Assembly: GCA_037576215.1 (NCBI GenBank)
Contig: JBANDB010000007.1
Location: 5,921,001-5,985,000, forward strand
From: Armillaria gallica
Taxonomy: Eukaryota > Basidiomycota > Agaricomycetes > Agaricales > Physalacriaceae
Length of the DNA: 64,000 nt
Reading direction: 5' to 3'
Below, piece after piece: positions 1 through 9,578 of this stretch; the first letter of the stretch is position 1, and every line of letters starts with the position of its first letter. Under the pieces are notes generated by a model. That model ran no database searches, was not told the DNA's origin, and saw nothing but the letters and a program-made list of their open reading frames with translations. The position numbers and the translations under genes were made by a program.

Positions 1-43
1 TGGAAGAGGAGGGTTGAATAAGCCAGGGTCCAAACTTTAGCGC

Positions 44-316
44 TTAGCGATGAACGTTCATCGCTACATTCACCGAGGGTACGTTCTTATCGATGCCTTG
101 CTGGATTATCTCAATCAGCTCTACAGGCAGTACCGTCCGCCATCGTCGACATTGGAGGTTGGAGTGATTCCGTTCGTGGTTCGCCTGACAACGTTTAGGG
201 TAGTCCATGCCAGTGCATTTCAAGGCGGTGTTTGCTCGAACACCTATCACTTCGTCTCCGTCCCCTCTAAACATTGATCCCATTCGCGCCCACTGCCAGC
301 CGTCTTCGTTCAGCAA
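44..316 (-). pseudogene. F-box gene relic 1
   Basis: The minus strand encodes LPVELIEIIQQ near positions 90-150, which matches the start of the F-box-like domain of Agaricomycete F-box proteins (SCF ubiquitin-ligase adaptors). The expected continuation (an Asp-Lys-Arg-Thr-Leu-type turn and a Cys/Leu-rich helix) is degraded, and the frame ends soon after. The same start recurs at 1184-1378 and 56932-57165, so this is one of three relics. No leucine-rich repeat region can be followed. It could extend left of the window. I infer a pseudogene. Confidence 0.4.
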
Positions 317-1183
317 GGACCCAGACCGTCACAGACCCTACCTATCATCAAACCACGTCAATGTCTGACTTCACAAGCTCGCGAGGGCGGATACTTTGAC
401 TGGCACCACGGCTCGACCCATGGGAAGAACTTCTACGCAACTATATGGTCGTGGACATGTATCTCGAAATCACTGACGCCAAATACCGTGATGATGTGCA
501 GGCCGGTTGTTTATTCTCCCGCAAAGTATGGCGTTACGGGCTCGATGTTGGGAGTGAGGAATCGCGGATGGATTTCACCGGGGAGGAACCTACTCCACAT
601 GCACTGAACTGCGTGTTGCTCCAAGTCCTGCCCAGCTGTCCGTCATGGCGGCCTCTACCTCTCTAAGTTCCCAAATATTTTCCTACAAACCTCCCCATCC
701 ATATGTGCCACCAGTAGCGACTGCCCGATCCTTGCACGAGTGTCAAGGTTACCGAGATGGTCGCCAATCAGCGGATATTTCTCATTACCACTTCCAACCG
801 CCTGATTCCCCAGCGAACCGATGTATCCTCTCGACCAACGTCCGGATTATCGACCCTTTCTACCCCGTACGCAAATCTCACCAGCTCCCCGTGCTCGGCG
901 ATGTGTATGATGGTGACTTGGAGGGCACGGAAGTTTTGGAGGGAGCCAACGGATACGGCAGATCACATTCTACCAGGTTTACCACTATTTCGACTGCGAC
1001 TCGGGCTCGGGCTGGCTGTCGAATTACTGGACATGAGGCCTTTTAGAGCGTACTGACACCGAGCATGGGAAGGTGTGCTGACTCGAAGGGTTCGGAGCTA
1101 GGCTCAGAGGTTTGCGAAAATTCAGGCGACGGGCTGCAGTATCAGCGAGCTCAAAGTAGGGTGTATGCGCGACACCAGAAAGT

Positions 1184-1378
1184 CTAGGGCGCGACTACAC
1201 GATGAGATGTCTCGTGTATCTGAGTGGATACCGACTGACGCGGGATGACGTGGCGGAAGAGTAGGATTTGCAAAGCCAAAGTCCGCATTTTGGCGATGAG
1301 AATGCATACGCTGAGGGTACGTTTGTCGATTAGGTCGATGTCTTGCAGGATCATCTCAATTAGCTCTACAGGTAGCAC
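1184..1378 (-). pseudogene. F-box gene relic 2
   Basis: The minus-strand peptide begins MLPVELIEMILQDIDL and continues KRTLSVCILIAKM, which is the canonical N-terminal F-box pattern of mushroom F-box proteins. The following sequence, with a Leu/Phe-rich stretch, is only partly preserved and the frame closes within 64 codons. The flank at about 1500-1600 resembles the flank of the third relic near 57.2 kb, so the duplication covers more than the F-box. This is a fragment, not a functional gene. Confidence 0.45.
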
Positions 1379-1433
1379 CGTCTGCCGTAGATCATCAATC
1401 AGCTATCGTCGACATTGGTCGGGCGACGTCTAG

Positions 1434-2355
1434 GTTCGACTCGTTTGCACTTTACCTCTGATCTGGCATCTCCGTGTTCAAATGTTGACTGAAGACCTGG
1501 ATGGTCTGGCTTGGCGGACCACTCAGAGGATGAATGTCTACCCGTATTCCGCTGCTCTATCACTGCGACCATGTTCGGGCAACCTCCAATTTCAAGGAGG
1601 ATGACGTTCGTTTCCCAGTTCCCACTATCCACAGCACCTAGTCTCGTAAACCTGAATCGACGATCCATATAAAGATAAGTCATTCAATAGACGTAGACCA
1701 AAAATCGAGCGGGCTGGCTAATGGACCAGAGGACGGTATCACGTTACTCGAAGAGAATAAACTACGCGTCTTCCTCCAATTCTTCTCCACGCGAAGGGAA
1801 AGCATGAACCTATAGGTATCTCGTAATCCATGTCCTAAGATTAGGAACCTTGTCTAACTGCTTGTACAGTGCTACCGAATCAGCCGATTCCAAACCGTTC
1901 AATAAAGCCGTCGCCAAAGTTGGAAACGCTGACTTAAACCGAGTGGTGAGAGAATGCTCAGGATACATGGCATTGAGGAGCGATCAGAGATGCTACAATG
2001 ACAGATAGTCGATCTTGGCAGCTCCTTGTCTAACAATAACTGAAAATACTCGAGGCTAGTTTCTATCGAAGTCCTTCTTACTTCGGCATCGTGAGACGCA
2101 ACAACTTCCTGTCGATCTCTTAAATCCAGAGCTGGTATCTTCCACTCGACAGGCAAGATCGCCTTCGTCTAATGGAGACGTCCCTCCTCGTCTGTCGATT
2201 CTGGTTGCGTGCATACCACCGTATCTCATTCATTCCCTCATGCTCATACGTTGACCGCTATTTCCGACTTGTTTTCCTGGGAAACTGTCTATTTCGCATG
2301 GACCGGTGTTCACTGTGTGGACACTGCCGTGAAATGCTACCTACCTAACTGCCTC
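1434..2355. other. No gene seen; diverged duplicate of 57.2-57.6 kb
   Basis: No convincing coding frame. The stretch near 2150-2320 matches 57,365-57,545 in pieces (the shared text includes GATTTGTTTTCCTGG-like runs), so it is the degraded partner of the flank of the third F-box relic. Confidence 0.35.
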
Positions 2356-2716
2356 AACTTCATATTCATACGGTTCTTACGCTCCTTTATAAACCAAAAG
2401 GGATTGAGTAAAATTCCACGGTGAATGATTTCATTATTCAACTACTGGTTGTAGTCATACTGTCAATAAATAATCTATCAGACTTTTTTGCGTACCGCGG
2501 CACGTACTAGCTCAAGTCCGTCAATACAACAGGAGAACCAGCATCTCCTACGTTTTCCTGTGTTGGATGGTTAGAATGCAAGAATTCCTGGAATTTTGGA
2601 TGTGCTGCAATCTAGTATCTTTGATAAGCCCAGGAGGTTAATCACGTTGCAAAACTCCGTACCTGTGAATATTCGAGATTTCCGTGACTGTAGCACTGTC
2701 AAAGTGGGAACATGAA
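2356..2716. repeat. 3' flank of DUF6535 copy A, duplicated at 34.0-34.4 kb
   Basis: From about TATTCATACGGTTCTT onward this stretch aligns with 34,033-34,404 with few differences, up to the 3' end of the DUF6535 open frame. Part of it (from about 2570) is also found downstream of copy B near 21,725-21,840. The duplicated unit is therefore larger than the coding region. A further small 3' exon could lie here (there is a GTGAGC donor-like site at the end of the reading frame), but this is not proven. Confidence 0.6.
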
Positions 2717-4110
2717 TCAACAAAGAAAAATAGGCTCACCGAGATAAAAAAAAACATCTCGCAGCCAACGAGGCTGGTTTACACCTGCATATGCATCAGA
2801 ATAATACTTTGGTAAAGACTCATTGTCACCGCTGCTATGGCCCAGTATATCCTGCAACCCTCCGATCACAACAATGGCCAGAACACGTTCGAGAAAGTCC
2901 CATTGGTGAAATTCCTTTCCAGATGCCCACCGCACTAATTGTGTAAGACACTCTGGCCAGACATTTTGCATGGCAGGGTGTCTTGCCCACTCATAGAGGA
3001 TACTCTCATTATGTTCTTTGATGAGAAGCAACACAACCCGAAAGAGTCCGTTCATCAAAAAGTGCGAGGTATATCGTAACGGGTCGGGGCAAGTTTCATG
3101 GCATTCAGAGTCATCCATAGATGAAGCCAGAGGTAGGTTCAGAGAAGATAATATGAGACATTCCAGAGCCCGAGGCATCACATCATCCTCCAATCTCTCT
3201 CCACCACCTGCAAGTGAATGAAAGTAACACTGATAAGCAACAGAATAGAACTGTATGTCTGGAGATATAGGTTTCATGCGAGAGCAATATTTGTCAAGAA
3301 TGATGAATATCTTGTGTGCAAGTGGTTGAAGGTCTGGGCTGACGATGGCAAAAGCCTTGGAGGAAAGCAAGGAGTATAACTTATCCAGGACTGACCTGAT
3401 GTTGAACAACTCGTTGTTGGAGAGCTCGTTGTGGAATAACTTGTCGTCGAGAGAATGGACGAAAAGGCCGGTGCATTCAATGATGGTAAGGGAAGTTTCA
3501 ATTAGCTGCTTTCAGTTTGAGGCATGTGCTGATTCGCATAGTCTCTGCTCCATTCGGAAGATCAATGCGAGGATGATATGCAGATCAAGAGGGAAGGAGC
3601 CGGTGGCGGTAGACTCCGTTATAATGGGAAGTGGCCGGTAATGAGATAAAATGTAAAGAATGTACTCCCGCATCTCATCTGTAGGCTTGTTGATAGTAGT
3701 GATCTCTCCACTCTCTCCTCTAGACAAGGGTCTCACAATGATTTTTATAAGTTCAAGCTCTAATTCCAAAGCACTGTTGCCAGAGTGGGCCAGGACATAG
3801 AAGATGTCATCAACTAGACTCTTCCATACCACTGAGTGCAAGGTGAGGGAAGAGCATTGCAGGCCTTGAAGGATTCCGAGAAAAGCAGCTGATGCCTTCT
3901 GGCCACTTGTCATGGAGAACAGCATCATTTTTAGCTGCTTGTTGCAACACCGATCTGCCATGTGACCACAGTCAGGGAATAGGCCACCAATGAAATTATC
4001 AGGCCGAAGGAGTATACATGCTCTATAGTAGAGCTCCAACTCTCTCTCGACATCAGAAGATGGCACAAGCGGTTCAATGAGCTGTATCTGCTGGTCCAGA
4101 GGTACCATAA
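2717..4110 (-). pseudogene. DUF6535 family gene, copy A, C-terminal part
   Basis: This is the C-terminal two-thirds of a DUF6535 protein, colinear with copy B (21842-23089) and copy C (34405-35690). It is the soluble helical region that follows the four membrane segments. The frame starts exactly at the CATAA target duplication of the chromovirus, and the missing N-terminal part resumes at 12541. One in-frame TGA lies at 3512-3514 in the context SN-stop-KQL. Copy B has CGA (Arg) at the same codon, so this is a visible CGA-to-TGA change. There is also a short Asn/Leu-rich insertion (NELSNNELFN) relative to B and C. The gene is dead both by insertion and by nonsense mutation. Confidence 0.85.
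4106..4110. repeat. Target-site duplication CATAA (left)
   Basis: CATAA borders the left LTR and is repeated at 12536-12540 beside the right LTR. It lies in the Leu-Met codons of the DUF6535 frame. Joining the flanks across the element gives the colinear order seen in copies B and C. Confidence 0.9.
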
Positions 4111-4531
4111 TATTAGACCCAAACTCCTATCAAGGGTAAACAACGGCTGTCTCGCGTTCGGGCAGTCACCGATGATCCCTCAGACAATAGGCGTTGAGGC
4201 TAGGTCCTTAGCTGTCCGTGTAGAATTAAGCAATAGTTTCGGTATAGATTAAAGTTAGCTCGAAGCTGGGGTACATACAGTGAGAGCTACTACTTAAGTA
4301 TTCAAAGAGAGGGTTCTAATAATAGACCGTGTAAGAAAGATAAAGTTCGTGAGCATGCGACGTTGGGGCGAGAATGCATGGGCACACAATAGCGAAGCGA
4401 TATGGCGTGACAACGAAGTGATAACATGGGAATGTCATTTTGTAGCCCTGTTGCTCCTGTGATCAGTGGCCCGGTCGGTCCGGTTTCCCGTGATAAGATA
4501 AGATAAGGCAGAAAATGAATAAATCGTAACA
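4111..4531 (-). repeat. 3' LTR of the chromovirus (421 bp)
   Basis: Same length as 12115-12535, with no indels and 27 transitions. On the element strand it begins TGTTACG and ends GGTCTAATA, so the ends are TG...TA rather than the usual TG...CA. Confidence 0.93.
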
Positions 4532-4544
4532 TTACCCCCTCCTT
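4532..4544 (-). other. Polypurine tract of the chromovirus
   Basis: The element strand reads AAGGAGGGGGTAA immediately before the 3' LTR, as expected for the plus-strand primer of a retrotransposon. It sits 22 nt after the integrase stop codon. Confidence 0.8.
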
Positions 4545-4566
4545 AAGGCAGGCGTCCTGACTGCTG

Positions 4567-5922
4567 TTAAGTCTCCCCTAGACGTATTCTTGGGATTTCG
4601 ATCAGGTCATCGGGTCCCTTCGTGTCTGCTGACAGGTCGTCGTGACCTCCTAGTAAATCCCAGAGTTCGTTCTGGTTGTACCACACCTTTTCGCCTGTCA
4701 TCTTGTCTGTGTATGACTGCCAATCTGGTTGGTATGTGTCGGTGTGGATCTTGTCAACGTGTTCGGTAAGGAATTCTTCGACAAGTTCATCGGCATCCAT
4801 GTCGTCTTCCCATACCCAGCTGTTCGATTCCGGTCCATAGCCCTTCCATTTCATGAAGTAGTCTGTCACCGTTCTCGGTGGTTCCCCTCTCCTTCCTCGT
4901 ACCCGCCGATGCCTGATGTCTAGGACTTTTTCGACTTCGTAATGTTCTTCACCATCTATGAGGTCGGGTGGTGGAGGAGGTGGTTGTTCCTGATTGGGGA
5001 ATGCCGGAGGAATGTACAGTGTGAGCAGCGATTCGTTGAAGATTGGATGAATCTTCCAGCTGGCTGGGAGAGCGAGGGTGTACACCGAGGCGCCCTTTTT
5101 GTCTTTGATTTCGAAGGGGCCCGTTCGCTTGTCATTGAGTTTTTTCTTTGGGCGAGGGAGGTGGAGGTTGGATGTGTCGAGCCAGACCTTGTCGCCTATC
5201 TTGTACTCGATGGCTGGGCGTTTCGACTTGTCGTACTGTGCCTTCATTTGTAGTGCAGCCTTTTCGAGGGATTGTTTGGCAGTGGCATGGATCTCTTGCA
5301 TTTTGGAGACGAAGGTGTTTGAGGCGGGGGTTCGGAATGGTGCGGTGGTCTTGGTTCCTGGTAACACATCGGAGTTATAGCCGTAGTTGACTTTGAATGG
5401 GCTTTTGCCGGTAGAGGAATGTATTTGGTTATTGTGAGCGAATGTGGCAAGGGAGAGCCACTCTGCCCAGTCGGTTTGGAGATGATTGACAAACATACAA
5501 AGGTATTTTTCAATCTCCTGATTAACCCTCTCAGTTTGTCCATCTGTTTGGGGGTGATAGGCTGTAGAGGCATTGCCTTTGATCCGCAAGAGGTCATAAA
5601 GGTCCTTCATAAATTTGGATACGAATACTGTCCCTCTGTCTGAAATGATGACTTGGGGCATCCCATGTTTGGCGTATACTTCGTCCCGTAGGATCTTTGC
5701 CCAACCTTCCGACGATAATTCAGTGGAGCACGCGACTGGGATGATTTCTTTCGAGAAGCGATCCATGATCACCAGGATGGCATCATGGCCGTCGCTCTTG
5801 GGTAAACCCGTTACCATGTCTACCGAGATGTGGGTCCATGGGCGTGAAGGTATTTCGTTGGGGTGGAGGGGTGCCGCCTTTGCTTGAGTGCTGCTCTTTG
5901 TGCGCTGACAAGTTTTGCAGGC
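4567..5922 (-). pseudogene. Integrase with C-terminal chromodomain (chromovirus pol)
   Basis: The frame carries the C-terminal part of the zinc-binding H2C2 motif (ACKTCQRTK) and the DDE core: VDMVTG with the first Asp, IISDRGTVF with the second, and TDGQTERVNQEIEKYL with the Glu. The last ~130 residues contain a chromodomain of the form YEVEKVLDIR...DYFMKWKGY...SWVWEDDM, with the aromatic residues that bind methylated histone tails. This makes it a chromovirus, a group whose integrases favour heterochromatin. The core is split from the RT frame by TGA at 5923-5925, in the middle of the H2C2 finger. Confidence 0.92.
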
Positions 5923-7647
5923 TCATACGTAGGCTTCGACGTCCTTTTTCAACTTCGGCCACCAAAACTCTCGTAACACGAGTTCTTTGGTCTTCTCGAT
6001 ACCTGGGTGTCCAGCAGTGATATGGTTGTGGGATTGGGTGATAATTTCCCCTTGTAACGCATGGTCTCGTGGGACATAGATTCTGCCATCGTACCAGACG
6101 AGTCCATCCTTTATTTTCATGCCACGGTCATGGTTGACAGAGCCGGTGACAGTGTTGTCCCAAAGGTGGGCTTTCCTGGTGGCAGCCTGCACCTTTTGAT
6201 GGGTCTCTTCGAGAGTGGGCATGATCATTGCCCGGAAGTGTTCGGGGGATAGGACCACTAATTGGTCGTTGTCGTCTTGTCCTTGGTCATGGTCTGCTCG
6301 GTGAGAGAGGAGGTCAGCTTTTTTGTTGGCAGTCCTGGCCTTATGATGAAGGGTGAAGTGATACTCCGCTAGCTCGGTGATCCATCGAGCTTGATGGCGG
6401 TTCACCTTCTGAGGCTTTCGGAAGTATTGAAGATTTTGATGATCTGTCCAGATCTCGAAGTCCTGGTATGCATCCATCAGGTAGTGCCTCCATTCTTCTA
6501 GCGTGAGCATGATGGCTAGAAGTTCTTTGTCGTAAATCTTGTAGTTACGCTCGGTAGCGGAGAGGGATTTGGACAAGAATGAGACCGGTCTCCACTTGCC
6601 ATCTTGCTCCTGAGAGAGTACGGTGCCAATGGCTCCTTCGCTAGCATCCGCTTCCATCCTGAATTTCCCCTCGTTTGTTGGTATAGCGAGTATGACGTCC
6701 TTGGCCAGTTGCTTCTTCAACTGTTCAAATGCCTCCTGCTGAGCCTTGCCCCACTTCCACGTGTCGTTGCCTGTCAGCTGAGTCATGGGCTTCACAATTT
6801 TGCTGTAATTTTTTATGAAGCGTCGATAGAAGTTTGTGAACCCCAGAAACGATTGGAGCTCCTTTTTCTTGGTTGGTACCGGCCAATCGAGGATGCCTTT
6901 GATTTTGACTGGGTCCATGTGAATGCTTCCTTTGCTGATGATGATGCCTAGGTATTCTGTTTCAAGAACTTCGAACTCGCATTTCTTGGCTTTGAGGAAT
7001 AGCTTGTGTCTTCGTAGGGTCACCAGTACTTCTCGTGTAATTCGGTGGTGCTCCTCTTTAGTTTTAGACATAATGAGGATGTCATCGAGGTAGATGGTGA
7101 CCTTTCCAGACACGATGAGGTCTTTAAAAATGTTGTTCATCATCCATTGAAAGGTGGCAGGTGAATTGGTGAGTCCAAAGAACATGACCGTTGGCTCATA
7201 TAGGCCACGGTTGGTCCTGAAGGCTGCCTTCCATTCGTCTCCTGTCTTGATGCGAACATTATTATATCCCCATCGGATGTCTAGCTTGGAGAAATACTTG
7301 GCGCCGCGCAGTTTGTCCATGAGTTCAGAGATCAGAGGAAGTGGGTAGCAATTTTTGATTGTCATTTCGTTAAGCTTCCGATAATCCTGGACAGGCCTCA
7401 GCTTTCCATCCTTCTTCTTGACAAAGAAGAATGGAGACGCCATGGGTGACTTGGAGGGTCGTATTCTCCCGCTGGCCAGGTTCTTATCCAGGAACTTGTC
7501 TAGTTCTTCTTGCTCCTCACGGTTCAGCGGGTAGACCTTGCAGTCCAGATTGGCATTGGCGTTTGGGATGAGCTCAATGGCATGGTCCCATGGTTTTGGT
7601 TCCGGGAGTTCATCAAAGCTTTCTTTATCAAATAAGTCTTTGAAGTC
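5923..7647 (-). pseudogene. Reverse transcriptase and RNase H (chromovirus pol)
   Basis: The RT begins with the LDKFLDKNLASGRIRPSKSP region, then SPFFFVKKKDGKLRPVQDYR and the catalytic motif YLDD (about residue 118 counted from the Met at 7443). The first Asp is in KLDIRWGY. The RNase H domain shows MEADASEGAIGTVL, KELLAIMLTLEEW and IWTDHQNLQYF, then the linker to the integrase zinc finger (HNHITAGHPG). Catalytic residues look intact, but the frame is bounded by TGA at 5923-5925 and 7648-7650. The second stop is in WC-stop-DF, where an Arg codon would fit. Confidence 0.93.
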
Positions 7648-7650
7648 TCA

Positions 7651-8606
7651 GCACCATTCGGGAACCATTTCTTCGAACGTTTTGGCTTCCTTGCCCACGT
7701 TTGCCTTGGCGGCTAGATCGTTTGCTACGTGTCGCATGGCTCTGATGCGAATGGCTTCTTTGAAGTTTATCGCAAGGATGGTATCGCCTTCTTTGAGCTC
7801 TTCATCCCACTTGTCATACGGGTCTGCATCTGGTAATGGGATTGGGGTGTGACAACACTGGCATCAAGCGAAGATCATCCTGCCGGTCTGCCAATTGATT
7901 AGCAGGTTGCGCCTTACTAACCAATCATGCCCGAGAAAGATGGTCTGCCCTTTTAGGTCGGTGACAGCTAAGTCTATGCTTTCGGCATGGTCCCCAATGA
8001 TGATGCACAACTGCGCAAAGGCGGTGATTTGCCCTGTGCTATTTTTTGATCTGTCCGCATTATACACGGTGATAGGCGCTGCCGTTGCTTGTGTGGGGAT
8101 ATGGTGTCTTTCGACGAAGGCTTGGTTGATGGCACTACTAGTACAGCCACTGTCAACCAGGGTGGAGGAAGTAAAGCAGGTATGGCTTCCTGGTATCTCG
8201 ACCTGGACATCAGTTGTTAGGGCCTTTTCTCCCCCACTTACACGGCAAACATAGCGTCTGGGCTGTCAGAGTTTGTCCATCCATTCCAGTGCGTTGATGC
8301 GTGTGGCTTTCCTTAAGCCATCGATCATCTCGTCGACTATCTCCTCAATTCTTGCCTTGTGGATCCAGTTCTTTAGAATCGCCCTCGCCTCTGACTCAGT
8401 CTTTGCTTCCTTGATACCGCGTAGCATCCATTCTGCCTCAAATGGTTTGAGCCACGTATGTGGGACCTTCTCAGTCTTCGCACCAGAACCTAGTGGCTTG
8501 GCTACCGTCGACTGGGTCTCCTCAGGCGCTATCGAGGGTTTTCGGTTAGCTTTCTGATTTAACTGGAAACTGGTATCGTCCTCGTCATCAGGAACTTCTT
8601 CAACAG
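7651..8606 (-). pseudogene. Retropepsin-like protease region (chromovirus pol)
   Basis: The aspartic protease signature LVDSGCTSSAINQAF is read at about 8110-8160 on the minus strand (catalytic DSG at 8146-8154), followed by LKGQTIFLGHDWL, the second conserved element of Ty3-type retropepsins. The upstream part is charged and linker-like (VEEVPDDEDDTSF). In-frame TGA codons at 8266-8268 and 7864-7866 cut the frame on both sides. The protease normally releases Gag, RT and integrase from the polyprotein. Confidence 0.88.
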
Positions 8607-9578
8607 TTACTGAATGCCCCTATTCACTGCCTGGGCACTAGCGGCTACCCCCTGTTCATCGGCCACGCGGTATTCCACTGAGTCATATCTCGAGGAGTCG
8701 CGTCTTGAGGATTCTTGCTGCTCCTGGGTGGGATGCGGGGTATGTATCCACTCTTGACCTCCCTGGGTGAGGCATGGGGTGCGTTTCTCAGAGGGGTCAC
8801 CTTGGGCGACAGGGTCGACTTGTATCGAATGAACGGTTTTACCAGTCTCACCAGCTCCCTCCAAGCCCACAGGGTCCCCCGTTGCTTTCGGTGCCTCAAT
8901 GTCTGTAACTACTCCCTCGGTTGTGGGCGGTACCTCCCTCACCAACCGTGCACAGCCTTTAGGCGACGGGAGAGGCAAGGTTATGTAGGCCTCTAGGTTC
9001 CCATTTGACGAGAAACTCCCGTCAGCCGGCGGGGTTGCTTTGTCAGGATTTGAGTGAAACTCTCGTCCTGCCCCACCTGGTCGTGCGTTCGTCACTGCGG
9101 TGATCTCACTAGGAGAGGGCCTCGACTGGTGCGGCGCCGTTATGGTGGATGACACTATGGTAGGTGCCTTTTCGTCTGCTGCGTTCGCTCGTGGTGAGCT
9201 ACTTGCCAGATGCTTAGCTGGTTGCGCAGTCCTGGGGTCAGCCGCCCCAACCGCTTGTTTCAATTCTTTCTTGGTTTCATCCTTCATAGTGAAGTTGCAA
9301 AGGGGTATATTCGAATGCGTATTGATAACTACAGAAGTACTATAAGTATTACAACCAGGCGATGAGGGTGCACCCGATGAAACCAAGTCCTTGGCCAAGT
9401 CAGTTGAATCATTTACTGCTCGGCCCCGTCTTTTACCTCCTTGATCTTTGAGTCCATCTTTTCGTTCGTTGCTACATGGTCCCAGTAGAAATTGAAGCGC
9501 CATAATGCCTCTTCTTTCATCTTCGGCGACTTGGGGCAATCCCATTTGAAGTGTCCAACCTGGCCGCATCAGTAGCAT
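8607..9578 (-). pseudogene. Gag-Pol spacer frame
   Basis: An open frame of low-complexity, Pro/Ser/Thr- and Glu-rich sequence between the gag stop (TAA at 9413-9415) and the protease. Its first ~50 codons overlap the end of gag in another frame and are probably not coding. The useful part is about 8607-9412. It carries no recognisable domain and ends in a frame different from the protease, so either a programmed shift or a frameshift mutation lies near 8600-8640. Confidence 0.5.

Noticed and set aside
645..1056. Overlapping plus-strand frames of 99-133 codons
   Set aside because: Composition and lack of any domain point to chance frames in the flank of F-box relics.
4729..7852. Several plus-strand frames opposite the chromovirus pol
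   Set aside because: They are antisense shadows of the RT and integrase frames.
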